This document shows, in pieces, positions 12,762 through 24,156 of a stretch of 64,000 nucleotides of DNA. A program made the translations under genes and the position numbers. The DNA is from Ophiocordyceps camponoti-saundersi (nom. inval.) (taxonomy: Eukaryota > Ascomycota > Sordariomycetes > Hypocreales > Ophiocordycipitaceae): NCBI GenBank assembly GCA_003339415.1, contig PDHQ01000001.1:400167-464166 (forward strand), in the 5' to 3' direction. The notes beneath the pieces were generated by a model. It ran no database searches, was not told the DNA's origin, and saw only the letters and a program-made list of their open reading frames with translations. Position 1 is the stretch's first letter, and every line of letters starts with the position of its first letter.

Positions 12762-14450
12762 TTACACCGTACTCCTCCGCCTCCAGATGGCATCCGACAT
12801 GGCCGCCACCTTGGCCATCTCTCTGGCGTCATGCACGCGCACAACGTCGGCACCCCCCTGCACCGCAGCAGCCACCGTCGCGGCCGTGCCCCAGATCCGC
12901 TCGTGCGCCGCCGCCTCCCCCGTCACCTTTCCCACAAAGGTCTTCCGGCTGGCGCCCACAAGCCACGGCAAGCCATCGAGCCCAGGCCAGCGCCTCAGCT
13001 CGTCGAGCCGCCTCAGCAGCTCCAGGTTCTGGGCCGTCGTCTTGGCGAAGCCGATGCCGGGGTCCACCACCATGCGCCACCTTCGTACGCCAGCCTCTTC
13101 CGCCGCCTTCACCCGTGCCAGCAGCTCCGAAGCCACGGTGGGAATGACGCCCTCGCCGTACTCCGTCTCGCTCATCATCGTCTGCGGCGTGCCTCGCATG
13201 TGCATCAGACAGATCGTCGTGCCCAGACGAGCGACGGTCGGTAACATGGCCGGGTCCATCCTGCCGGCCGAGACGTCGTTGACCATGTCGGCCCCCATGG
13301 CCACGGCTTGCTCGGCCACCGAGGCGCGGTACGTGTCGACGCTGATGACCGCATCGCGCGTCTCCGCCGTCTTTCGAAGGAGCTCAATCGCCGGTAAGAC
13401 CCGGGCCGCCTCCTCTTCGGCCGAGACGGGGGACCGCCCGGGCGCCGTAGACTGGCCGCCGACGTCGATGATCGACGCGCCGCCGCCCATCATATCGGCG
13501 ACGTCCCTGACTAGCGTGTCGACGCCGTGACGCCCCCCGTCAGAGAAAGAGTCAGGCGTGAGGTTCAGGATGGCCATGACCTGCGTCTTGCGTTCCGGCG
13601 CTAGGGGCGTGAGGCTATGACACCGGGGCGGCGGCGCTAGAGGCGTCACCGGCGAGATCGGCTCGCTCGGCGGGGTCAGCTCGTTCAGGTAAGCCTCGAC
13701 CAGCTTCCCCGGTTGCGACGTGAAGAGCGCCTTGCGCGGGATTAGCCTGCGCCCAATGCCCCCCCCACCCTCGCGGGAACCGTTAGATATCCGGGCGACA
13801 GCCGATAAACGAGATGACGAAAGAAACAAAAAACGCTCGGCGACAACGTCACGCCTAGGGAGGGAGGGAAGCTGGAGGGGCCGTCACCGACTGGGCGAGA
13901 GGTCGCAGGACAAACTCGCGCTCGGCAATGCCGGCGTGGGGTACCGTGAGGCGGTCGGAGCTGACCGAGTCTTGGCCGTACAGCAAGATGTCGAGATCGA
14001 TGTTGCGAGGGCCCTTATCGACAATCTTTCGTCGACCCATGTCTCGTTCGATCTGCTGGAGCTGATCCAGCAAGCCCATGGGATCCAGCTTGGTCTCGAC
14101 CTGGCCTCGTGGTGGAGGGTTGAAGAGTACGATGGTGAGCGCCATGTCCCGGCATAGTTGAGACGAGAGGTACAAGTTGAGACAAAGAGACAGTAACAAA
14201 CCTCGCAAGCTCCATTGATGAATTGATCCTGATCCGTGACATACATGGGCGACGTCTCCCATAGGCTACTGGTGCGTTTGACCCGGATGCCGCGCCGGTC
14301 CATCTCACGACAAGCCTTCTCGATCTCGCCGATGCGATCCCCGACATTGCTTCCCAACGCAATGTAAGCCTTGGTCGAACCGTGGCGAGCGCAGCCAACC
14401 GTGACTAGGCCAGCCCACGGGGGGCGGCGACGAAGGAGGGATTTGCTCAT
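12762..14450 (-). CDS. Bifunctional HPPK-dihydropteroate synthase (folate biosynthesis)
   Basis: Two consecutive folate steps: pyrophosphorylation of 6-hydroxymethyl-dihydropterin, then condensation with p-aminobenzoate to dihydropteroate. Model on the minus strand: exons 14450-14202, 14100-13888 and 13769-12762, giving 489 residues. HPPK (about 24-152) shows ALGSNVGDRI, TSSLWETSPMY and GPRNIDLDILLYG. DHPS (about 215-489) shows MAILNLTPDSFSDGG, DVGGQSTAPG, VDPGIGFAKT and GASRKTF. The N-terminus (MSKSLLRRRPPW) is basic and suggests mitochondrial targeting. The dihydroneopterin aldolase domain found in yeast Fol1 is absent. The first intron is clear (ACE|VET). The second junction sits in a G-rich run and needs a GAG acceptor, so it is less certain. 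An in-frame upstream ATG exists at 14597. Confidence 0.9.
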
Positions 14451-15026
14451 AGTGATGAGTCGACGATATGGAGCTGAGCATTTGTGCCGCGTAGAAGGGG
14501 AACAAGCCAATGAATCGGCCGAAAGCGGGTAAATGATAGTCCCCCCTCCGACTACTGATCTCCTCCACATGCACTCGCTCGACAGTTCCTCCGCCACCCG
14601 TTTGAGTTATTCCAGTCTTATCTTCCGTCTCTCTACATATACATATATATCTCTCTTTGCTCTTCTCTTCGTCCCTACGCAGCATCTACCAAACTGACAT
14701 ACCACTCTCCTCAAACCACAAGTTGGCTTCGGATCCGGGTATCGCTGATTCAACTTAAAACCGTCCGTGTGCTCGCACGTGCGCGCCGCGAAATCCATTT
14801 TTCCGTCTCCCTGGACCTCGGCCCGGAGGCAAAGCTAAGGAATGGAGCCTCGGCATTCATAGCCCGGAGCCGCAACGCCCCTGTCATCATCACTCCGTCG
14901 CCGCTCCGTTCTCCTCCCTCTTCTTCAACTTCTCCTCCACGGTTTATAGAGAGAACTTTCTATACTTGACTCCCTCACCATCACCGTCATCGAATTCAAG
15001 AATAATACCACCGTCTAAACGTCACC
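14451..15026. promoter_or_regulatory. Shared divergent promoter region
   Basis: This 576-bp gap separates the diverging starts of HPPK-DHPS (-) and the nitronate monooxygenase-like gene (+), so both promoters must lie here. It contains a short ATATAC stretch near 14636-14650 and pyrimidine-rich tracts just before the + strand start. No specific transcription-factor site can be assigned by eye. Confidence 0.6.
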
Positions 15027-16336
15027 ATGTCCTCTCCGCGTACGTTTCCCAGAGAATCACACCCCTTGTTCCTCAACCAGTAGCTAACATGATGAGATGC
15101 TCCGCGCCACCGCAGAGAAAATCCGTACGCCACTCACCGATCTCTTCAAGATCAAGCATCCCGTTATCCTCGCCGGCATGAACGTCGCAGCCGGTCCGAA
15201 ACTCGCAGCCGCCGTCACCAACGCAGGCGGTCTTGGCGTCATCGGTGGTGTCGGCTACACCCCAGATATGCTCCGCGAACAGATCGCCGAACTCAAGGAG
15301 TCACTAAACGACAAGAATGCTCCTTTCGGCGTCGATCTGCTACTGCCGCAAATCGGTGGTAGTGCTCGCAAGACCAAGTCGGTTTTCTCCCTTTTTTTCC
15401 CCCTAGTTGAACATAATCAACCTCCTTGGTTCCCATCACATAGACCACCACGATAACTAACACTTTTCCATTCACAGCTATGACTACACAAAGGGCAAGC
15501 TCGACGAGCTCATCGACATCATCATCGACTCCGGCGCCAAACTCTTCGTCTCCGCCGTCGGCGTACCGCCCAAAGCCATCGTCGACCGCCTCCACGGAGC
15601 CGGCATCGTCTACATGAACATGGTAGGCCACGTCAAGCACGTAAACAAGTGCCTGGACCTAGGCGTCGACATCATCTGCGCCCAGGGGGGCGAGGGAGGA
15701 GGCCACACGGGCGACATACCCACCACCGTGCTGATCCCCGCCGTCGTCGACATCTGCCGCAAGGCCACGTCTCCCCTGACAGGCGGACCGGTCCAGGTCG
15801 TGGCGGCGGGCGGTATCCATAACGGCCAGCTCCTCGCCGCCTCGCTGATGATGGGCGCCTCCGCCGTCTGGGTAGGCACGCGGTTCATCCTAACGGACGA
15901 GGCCGGCGCCCCACGCGCCCACAAGGACGCCGTCCGCACCGCCGGACACGACGACAACGTCCGCACCATCATCTTCACCGGCCGCCCCCTGCGGGTGCGC
16001 AACAACCCGTACATCAACGACTGGGAGACGAACCGCCAACAGGAGATGAGAGAACTGGCCGCCAAGGGCACGATCCCCTACGAGGCCGACCTCGACAAGT
16101 ACCTCGAAGCCGGAACGGCCGACTCCTCAAAAGGCGTTGAGGCCAACGCCGGAGCCTCCAGCGCAGGCGACGACGACGACTTCGACGATCCCCTCGAGCA
16201 GTTCCGCCCCTATCTCATGGGCAAGTGCGCCGCCGTCGTCAACGAGCAAAAGCCAGCCAGAGCCGTTGTCGACGAGTTCGTCAACGACGCCGTCAAGTCC
16301 ATTCACGCCGGTAACAACATGGTATCTAAGCTGTAG
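15027..16336 (+). CDS. Nitronate monooxygenase-like FMN oxidoreductase
   Basis: Predicted FMN-dependent TIM-barrel enzyme of the 2-nitropropane dioxygenase family, which oxidises nitronates; the true substrate is unknown. Exons: a 13-nt first exon 15027-15039, then 15116-15377 and 15478-16336, giving 377 residues. The tiny first exon is supported by donor GTACGT, a GCTAAC branch site and correct phase, giving MSSPQKIRTPLTDLF. Visible motifs are LAGMNVAAGPKLAAAVTNAGG at the N-terminus, QGGEGGGHTGD (about residue 166, with the His typical of the family) and the FMN-phosphate loop VVAAGGIHNGQ followed by GASAVWVGTRF (about 199-230). An acidic linker precedes a helical C-terminus. If translation began at the next ATG (15097), it would lose the intron but keep the frame. 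Confidence 0.87.
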
Positions 16337-16846
16337 TTATAGAACCAGGGAGGGGGGGGGAAGCACGTTCAGGGAAGAGGGGGAGAAAGGAGAGTGAGGA
16401 GAGAGGCTCAGAATTCCTGTCATACCAAATCGCTCGTTGTTTTTGTCTTACCACCGCTGCATCTGTTGATTATCTAGCCTTGAAACTCGACTCCATGGTG
16501 ATTCCTCCCATCACTTATACTCTCATGTATGTATGTATGTACGGTAAACCAGGCGTCGTCACCCACATGTATATTTCACTTGATCAACGCAGCTTCGTCT
16601 TGTCTTCGTTGTTTCTTTAACATGATGCTAAATCTGTCAACTAAACGCCTTTCCCCCCTCCCTAAAGAAACCCACAAAGACGGGAAAATAGCCCCTTGGT
16701 GCACTTCTTTCAAAAGAACACGATTATGCAACATGCCGAGGGACTTTCTTGTTTTCTTCTCTCTTACTCTCTCTCTCTCTCTCTGTCTAGATGAGAATGC
16801 GCTCCCAAAATGTGCACCCCAAATCTTTGCCGGCCCGCACTTCGGC
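16337..16846. other. Intergenic gap between convergent genes
   Basis: 510 bp between the stops of the nitronate monooxygenase-like gene and glo3, which must hold both 3' UTRs. It contains a GTATGTATGTA run near 16525-16540 and a CT run near 16766-16783. No gene was recognised. Confidence 0.6.
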
Positions 16847-18590
16847 TCAGCTGCCGAGGTAGGCTCGGATAGCGCCCTGTAGGCGCGTAGCCCCCTCGCC
16901 GAGGACATTGCCGAGGTTCTCGAGGTCGTCGCTAGCCGTGATGCCAAACTTGCGGACAAAGTCCTTGGCCGCCGACTCGAGATCGCCGTAGTCCTCCTCG
17001 GGTTCGTCTTCCGGCCGTCCAAAGTAGGCGTTGGACGAGATGGACGTGGCGCCCTCGAAGCCCTGTAGCCGCGTCTTGGCCTCGGCCTGAGCGTTGGGAT
17101 CGAAGGCTCCCTTGCCAAAGTATTCGTCCGAGGAGATGCCCTTTTGATTGCCAAATTTGGAACGCGCGTAGTTTTCCGATTCGTCTGGAGTTGAGTATGT
17201 GTCAGTAGCCGACTCATGAGGAGAGGGGAAGGGGGCCCCGGCTACGGGACAAAAAGGGGAAAAAAGGGGGAGGACGGGTGTCCTACCTTGAGCCGTCGCC
17301 TTAACCGGCCCGACAGAGCCGAAACCGCCGGCGTTCTTCTTGCTTGTCGGCGCCGGCGCGGCTTTGCTGCCACCAATTTGTCCGAAGCCGAGACGCGCCA
17401 CGCCCATGCCCAGCCGCTCGACGTCGGCACTGGACTTTTGGCCCGATGCGCCGGTCCCTCTCGGTGGGCTCACGGGGGACGGAGAGAGGATGGAGGCGGC
17501 ACCGGTGCCGGAAGCCAAAGTCTTGGCGGGCTGTTCCTCCTCGGCTTCCGGATCGTAGCCCAGCTTGGCGATGCGCTCGGCCTCTTCCTTCGCCTTCTTC
17601 TCCGCCTCGTCAAAGTCGATGACATCGGTCGTGACCTTCTTGGCGCCCAGTTTCGACGTCTTCTTAGCGCCGAGGACGTTGGTTTTCCGGGCGCCACCGG
17701 TGGTAGAGCCGGCATTCTTGCGCAGGGCAGCCGACGTGGTGATGCGGCTCGCAGCCGGTTTGACTTCGTCTGTCTTGCTGAGGGGAGACGTCGAGCGAGC
17801 GAGGTCCTTTCCGGCGCCGTTTCCGGCATTAAGGAAGGGCGAAGGCGTCCGGCCAACGACGGGCGGCGTCGCTGTCCGCGAGACGGGGGGCGTCGGCCGC
17901 TTGATAGCTGGCTTGTCCCACGAAGAGAAGAAGTCGTCGTCGTCATCTCCAGCCGCTGCCGCAGCGGCCTCGGCCTCGGCCGATTCGGTGACGACGACCT
18001 CGCCCGGGAATCTGGCGATGACGGTCAGCTAGGCGGAGACGGGAAAAAGGGGGTGGACCAGGGGCGCATACTCCTTGGCATCTCTGGCGGCACGGCGCTT
18101 CAGCTCATCCTTGTACTTGGTCGCCGCGTTGGACTGGTACTTGGTCTTGGGATCTTTGCTGTTCAAGGCGGCGGTGCCTCCGTTTTGTTGGAAGAACTTG
18201 GTCGCGGACTCGTTTCCGCCAACCTTCATCAGCCGAAGTTGATCCCACTGCCACTCTGCGCAATTCGTTCCCATGTCAGCAGCGTTTTCAGAGGGGGAAC
18301 GATGACTGTAGACGTACGGTCCAGATTTGTCGACCGCACGAATGAGATGTGGACGCCGAGGTTGCGGTGGTTGGAGGAGCAGTCCAAGCAGAGGTAGATG
18401 CCCAAGGGCACCGACGTCCACGTCGGGTTCTTCTGGCTACAGTCGAAGCATATCTGCAACAACAGCGCGTGAGCCAGGTGAAACGCCTTTCCATCTCCCT
18501 CTCTATCGATCGACCTACCTTGTTCGCCGGCTTCGACTTGAGCTTCTCAAAGATCTTGAGTGATTGCTGCTTGGTCGCGAGGCCGCTCAT
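16847..18590 (-). CDS. glo3: ArfGAP Glo3 (ArfGAP2/3 family)
   Basis: GTPase-activating protein for Arf1 in COPI vesicle traffic between Golgi and ER. Minus-strand exons: 18590-18519, 18453-18318, 18255-18072, 18011-17287 and 17184-16847, giving 484 residues with all phases correct. The ArfGAP zinc finger is intact, with C26, C29, C46 and C49 in a CX2CX16CX2C pattern. The catalytic Arg is at residue 54 within [14 protein letters not shown]. The middle is Ala/Pro/Lys-rich. The C-terminal part contains [14 protein letters not shown] and [11 protein letters not shown], the repeated Ile-Ser-Ser signature that separates Glo3/ArfGAP2/3 from Gcs1. The start is the first ATG before the conserved [20 protein letters not shown] segment. 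A long antisense open frame over this gene is a shadow. Confidence 0.93.
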
Positions 18591-18974
18591 CTTGTCGGGC
18601 ACTGAAGGAAAGTTGGGTGTGAACTCTTGTTGCAGGAGTCTACAAATTCGCGCGCGCGAGAAAAGGAAGTCGGAAGAGGACGGTCAATTTGTCTCAGCGT
18701 CCCGGAAGATTCCAAGCGTTGTTCGGGGGGACCAAAGTCGTGCCGGCTTCGTTAGTTGGGTGTCTTGCTTTGGTGAAGTGGCATATTGAACACATTTCAT
18801 ACCGACCCACTGTAGAATAGTGGCCTACCCTGGACCCCATCACAGGTTTCGGGGAAAACCTTGGGGAAACCTTTGGGGGAGGGGGATCTTATGACCTCGA
18901 CATGTGTATTGAAATCAGTCCACCGCAATCAAAGACGTCGTCATAACCTCATCACCTTCGTCATCAAAGAAGAG
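18591..18974. promoter_or_regulatory. Divergent promoter region glo3/tim21
   Basis: 384 bp between diverging start codons of glo3 (-) and tim21 (+). It probably contains both promoters. No defined box was recognised. Confidence 0.55.
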
Positions 18975-19826
18975 ATGAAGTCAAACTTCTTACTGCGTGC
19001 TACTCGATCTTCCTCTTTCACTCTCGTTGCCAGGCGGTCGTACGGGTCCCACACTAGCTTGGGAGCTACCGCCGCGCCGAAGCAGAGACGGCGGAGCATC
19101 ACGCCCTTCGACGACAATGGATCGGTGCCTTGGAGAGAGCTTTCCGTGTCGGGGAAGATGGCTCGGACGACGCAGCAGAGCTTTAACGGCGGCATGATTG
19201 TTCTCGGTGTCGCCCTCACGGTGTGTAGCCTCAGCCCTCCCCCCCAGGTCAAGTTAGACCGCTGACACTCGTTAGGGCGTCGTTGCATACTTCCTCTGGA
19301 CCGACGTCTTCTCTCCAGACAGCAAGACCTCACAGTTCAACCGCGCCGTCGACAGGATAAAGACCAACCCGAAATGCATCGAGCTACTGGGCGAGGCTCA
19401 AAAGATAACGGCACACGGAGATGAGACATTCAACAAGTGGCGACGAGCTCGTCCTCTTTCGTACGTCGAGCTTCTGACCATTTCCAAGTCTGCTCGCATC
19501 ATCATCATGCTGATGCCTCTGCAGGTGCTCAGAAAAAGTCGATGCCCAGGGAGACGCCCATCTTGTGATGCACTTTCACGTGAGCCAGGCCGCCCCGACA
19601 GCCGCTCAGACGAGGCACTGACGAGGAAGACGACTAGGTCGATGGACCGCTGCAAAATGGCGTCGCACAGCTGCACACGGTGAAGCGAAGGGGGGAGAGC
19701 GACTATGAGTACAGGTATTTCTTTGTCGACGTCAAGGGTCACGACCGCGTCTACCTGGAGAAGGCTCCCGAGCCGAGCACGGGGAAAAAGCAACTGAGCC
19801 TGTTCGGCGTCAAATGGGGCCAGTGA
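18975..19826 (+). CDS. tim21: Mitochondrial inner-membrane translocase subunit Tim21
   Basis: Subunit of the TIM23 presequence translocase that links it to the TOM complex and to respiratory complexes. Exons: 18975-19220, 19276-19460, 19525-19579 and 19638-19826, giving 224 residues. Introns are 55, 64 and 58 bp, each with GT..AG ends. An Arg/Ser-rich presequence occupies about residues 1-40. A single membrane segment lies at about 71-90 (MIVLGVALTGVVAYFLW), followed by the family signature TDVFSPDSKTSQFNRAVDRI and KITAHGDETFNKWRRARP. The C-terminal intermembrane-space domain ends KKQLSLFGVKW. The gene is fragmented by its introns and is easily missed; only the first exon shows as an obvious open frame. 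Confidence 0.92.
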
Positions 19827-22800
19827 TGCAGGATTCGAGCACACTGCTCTCTTCGGCAGCCTTCGGTCTTGACGGCCGTCCAAGCAAGACCCGCTGCCGG
19901 ACCTGACGCATAATCGAAAAGCAAGCCATCGAAGACAAGAAGGAAAAATTGGCTTTGGACGATGTCGTCTTCATGAGAGTAACCTGCCGTCTCGAGTCGG
20001 GTTACCGTCGCTCTCGACCCGCGTTATACCGTCCCGAACCGGGCTGCGCATCGTCATGTGAAGGCCATGCAGCTCGCGCCAATGGAAACGAACGCCGCCA
20101 CCGGCTTTCGGACTCGGTGTGGGGTGGAGGATTATCTGGATCTGGCAGTCCGTTGACTTGTCCGGGATGCGGAGGTTTTACTCCATGGTTTATTCTTCTC
20201 CCCCCCTTTTTTTTTCTCTCTTATCCCCTCTCTTCCCTCTGCTCTCTCGTGTCTCGTTCGCTGTGGCTTGTACGACAACAAGCCATGATTGCAGAAGGAG
20301 GAATCGAGTGGAAGCAAGTGTGCATGGCAACGGTCTTTAGTGAGCCGAGCCGGGGGCAATGACAACTTAGTAGGTAGGAAAGAAAAAAGTCGTGGCGCCG
20401 TCAGCTTTTCCTCCGGTCCAGCCATAGTCTCCCTCTTCTCGGTCCGATCCGGTAGAAGCAAAAGCCCTCTCCCCCGAGAAGGCAGAACGGACTGACGGCG
20501 GGTTTGTCTAATCAGGCCCTGGCGATCATACAACCCTAGGGATCCAATCCATTTCTTATGATCCCCCTCTTCCCTTTTCCAAGACAGTGTCCGAGGGACG
20601 TCCGCCAGCCAAGCCGATGATGGTTTGGGGAGTAGACAAAAAGTGCGGTACATGAGAATACGACATGGCTGATGCAAGCTTAGCCCCGTGGGTTGATGGC
20701 CCTCGTAACCGTTCGCATGTCTTTGGGCGGCAGATGAGGGGGGAGGCAAACTGTGTTTTTGTTCGGGGGCAGAGGAGAATGGCAGGGTGAAAGCCACGAA
20801 GAGGTCGAGGCAACGGGGATTTTTTAACGTGCTACTGAGACGGGACGATGCACGGGACGCGGCCGGACGGGAACGTGACAGCTGCCGTATATAGCAGGCC
20901 GGATTTCTTTTCTACATATGTTGTCGTATCGTGGGTTGGTTGGGATTTGGAGGTGGCCGTATCGAGCCGCGTCTGGTGATGTTTGTTAGGATGAGTCTGG
21001 GTGAGAGGTTCGAGAGATGATGGGACGATGGGAGGCAGTTCTAACAGGCAGCATATCTATCCATGCATACAAGTTTACCTTGATCGGGTTGACAACCTCT
21101 AAGTAAACGAAGAAGCATCACTCGATGTTCCCCTCTTCCGTATGCAGCCTAGAAGAGAGAGGCTCTTTTGCGCTCCTCCAATCCCTATACGATTCCCCAA
21201 TACCCGAGACGAAGTCCCCCTAAAGCGCAGAGCCCAATCCCAACCTATCCTCAAATTTCAACGCGCAACCACCACCATACTCAACCGCCTTAACCCCAAC
21301 TCTCTCCCCAAGATAACAGACTACGCCTCACCAGTCATACAACCGATTTTCATTCCGACGGGCGTTTTTTTTTCTCTCGTCCTTCTCCCCATCGGCTGAT
21401 GACTCGTTCAATCAGCCTCGGTACCCGTAGAAAACGAGAAGATGACGTTTTTTTTGTATCCTTGACGTATCCGCGTATGAGTGAAGTTAACATGACGAAT
21501 GAGCGGATAGAAGGGACAAAAAAAAAGGGTATTCGGGCCCGGTCATCCCCGATTTTTCCCGCCGGCGAGCTTTCAAAATGGTAATTTTATAAGTCATGAC
21601 TCTCCGTCTGAACCGAAGGTAAACGACTCCCCCTACCTTGATCTCTCTATAACCCTCACAAATAATCCTCCTCCTCATCAATAAAAAAAAACCTTTCAAT
21701 CTCATCTCAGTATCCATAACATCTAGAACCCTCCCCTCAAGGAATCCACGATAAAATCCCACCTATACCTATATAAACACCTACATACATATACCAAAAC
21801 ACACCCCCCAAAAAAACTCTCCACTAACAACACACCCCTCCAAACGAATCGACTGAAATCCACCACAACGAGTCAACGCCAATCGCGCGGCCCGACACAT
21901 TGGCGCCGCCGCACAGCTCCCCTTTATCCCTACCCTTCTTCAATCAGTGCTAAACCAAAGGCAGTATCTCACAGCGGGAGGAAAGAAAGAGAGCGAAAGT
22001 GAAAAAAAAAAAAAAAAAACAGCTAAGAAAAGTCCCTCCCCACAAGAGAAGAGAAGAGAAGGAAAAAAAAAATCCGAGACGGCAAACGCCGCTACGAACC
22101 TCATCGGGCAGCACCCCTTCGATCGTCAATGCTATGGAATGCCACGCTGATTACAAGCATTCCAACTCCCTTCTTTTTCTTCGCCGCCTTCTTTCATGAC
22201 GACGTTTGATCTTGTTCCCCCTCTCCTATCCTTCCCTCCCCCCCCTCCTTGTCCCTTCACCCCGGTTCCGCCGTTCACGCCCCCCCCTACTCCGGAAGTG
22301 ATTGTCAGAGGAAGGAAAGAATTGGCTTCCGAAAGAAACACAAGAGGTTCGCATGAATCTACATATGTATGTATTCGTAGTCTGTACGGATTAGTGTCTG
22401 CTGTACGGAGTAAATACATACAGTCAGGTATCATATTTTTAAACAGAAAATCTAGACTTGCTCTGCTGATCCCGTCTTTCCCACAAGACACATGATGCGG
22501 AAACCAGCTCGTCTTAGCCCTCATCACCACTGCAAGGAACAAAAGAAGCCGCCTCAACCATAAAACCAGACAGACAGACGCAGAGACACACACACACACA
22601 CACAGATACACACATGCAGAGATACACAGTCTCTCTTCCCCTCCCCATCCATCCATCTGTCCTTTCTTTTTTCCTTCTTCTCCTCTTCTCCCCCACATTC
22701 TCTCCACGTTACACTGCATCCCGCGCGCGACTCCTCGATCCCCCCCTCCCCTTCCCCTCCCCGACTGAAAGAGGGAGAGTCAGAGAGCGAGAGAGAGAGA

Positions 22801-23088
22801 GAGAGAAAAAGAGGAGACACGAGAGAAAAAAGAAAAAAGGAGCCTTGCAGTTTCGCCCCCACCCCTCCTCTCTCCTCTTCTCCGCCCTTCCATGCCTCTT
22901 CTTCCCCACCCTTTCCTCCCTCCCCCCCGGCGAGCCCGCATAACCAGCGGCCGCTTGGCATCATGTCAGAGCGACCCCAAAAGGAAAAATAAAAAAGGAA
23001 AACAGGAAAAATAAACACACGACCATCTAAATGAAGAAGAGAGGAAAGGTGCGAGCAAGAAAAACAAGATGACATGTTGCTATGAGCC

Positions 23089-23252
23089 TGGTGGCGGCCT
23101 GTGGAGGCAGGCGCCGGGGAGCCTGATTGGGGTTTAAATTGGCACGTACCGGCCAGGCTGGACTTATCGTGGACATCATCTTTTACTCCCCCTTTTTGGG
23201 GCCTAAAAAATTGACTCTCTTTGGCCGACGTATCTGCTATCCTGTTCATCTG
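23089..23252. repeat. 164-bp direct repeat, copy 1
   Basis: Matches 23714-23877 over 164 bp with one mismatch (T versus C in GACGYATCTG). Same orientation, offset 625 bp. No inverted-repeat ends or coding signature were noticed. The identity implies a recent segmental duplication or gene-conversion tract. Confidence 0.95.
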
Positions 23253-23713
23253 GTGACCGAGACAGGGGGCCGTAAGGCTATAGCCCCGTGGTGCCGACCT
23301 CGATAATATCTATTTTTCACGATACTTACCTGCCGCCTGCTGCCGCCGCCGTTGACGAAGGCGATGACGATACCTCTCTGCCGCTGCCGCCGGCACTACT
23401 ATTACTACTGCTACCGACTATGATCACCTTCTGCCGCCGCCGCCGCTGCCGGCGCTGCTATTGCTGCCTTTGAGAGAAAAGAATACCGCCCTCGCCGCCG
23501 CCGATGCCTCTTTTTTTTCTGTTTTTTGGGCCGGAGTGCCCTTTGTCTTCTGTCTTGTCTGGCCTGTGTGCCTTATTTCCGGCCGTCGTGCCGCTGTGTG
23601 GGTTTGGGCCGTCGTGCCCCTGTGTTTTCTGTTTTTTCTTCTTCTTCGAGGATCGTGAGACTGGCCGGCCGACTTCTTCTTCTTCTTCTGCTGCTGAAAA
23701 TGGGTGAAAAACT

Positions 23714-23877
23714 TGGTGGCGGCCTGTGGAGGCAGGCGCCGGGGAGCCTGATTGGGGTTTAAATTGGCACGTACCGGCCAGGCTGGACTTATCGTGGACA
23801 TCATCTTTTACTCCCCCTTTTTGGGGCCTAAAAAATTGACTCTCTTTGGCCGACGCATCTGCTATCCTGTTCATCTG
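23714..23877. repeat. 164-bp direct repeat, copy 2
   Basis: Second copy of the repeat at 23089-23252, ending about 280 bp downstream of the creA stop codon. On the minus strand both copies share a short open frame beginning MNRIADxSAKESQFF, but no known protein is suggested. Confidence 0.95.
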
Positions 23878-24156
23878 AGCCCCCGAGAGCGCACCTCCGT
23901 GTAAGAAGCGGTCAAATCATTTGTCGTGATAAGAAAAAAAAGTGGTGATGTCTATTTTTTTTTCGCCTCTGAATTCGCCATGTACAATCAAGCAAGCAAT
24001 GTCCGCACGACCCCGAGTTGAGTAAAAAGGGGGGAAAATGGGGATGCCGGGGATGCCACAGAAAAGGAAACGAGAATAACGCCGTATCTGTCTTGTCTCT
24101 ATACCTCTATAAAAAACTAGTTTTTTTTTTCGTCATGTCGTCGATCGAGGCCGTCG

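Larger units (their letters stand above)
19827..24156. other. Intergenic region of 4.3 kb with a direct repeat
   Basis: No domain-bearing coding region recognised on either strand. It holds pyrimidine/purine tracts (about 22640-22920), a poly-A rich patch near 22000-22070, CA runs near 22588-22605, CCG-rich triplet tracts (23337-23460) and the paired 164-bp direct repeats described separately. The 3' UTR of creA (-) should lie at its right end. Open frames at 20132-20797 (-) and 19949-20362 (+) resemble no protein family I know. Confidence 0.6.

Noticed and set aside
12787..13530. 247-residue plus-strand open frame
   Set aside because: Antisense of the DHPS domain, which has clear motifs on the minus strand.
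17216..18397. 393-residue plus-strand open frame
   Set aside because: Antisense shadow of glo3; it runs through glo3 introns and shows no domain.
12762..19826. Secondary-metabolite or catabolic cluster
   Set aside because: Neighbouring genes belong to unrelated housekeeping processes (folate, membrane traffic, mitochondrial import), with no synthase, transporter or pathway regulator.
19398..19883. 161-residue minus-strand open frame
   Set aside because: Lies antisense across tim21 exons 2-4, including three introns, and has no domain.
20132..20797. 221-residue minus-strand open frame in the tim21-creA gap
   Set aside because: No domain or conserved motif, biased composition, no supporting splice pattern; cannot be called a gene.
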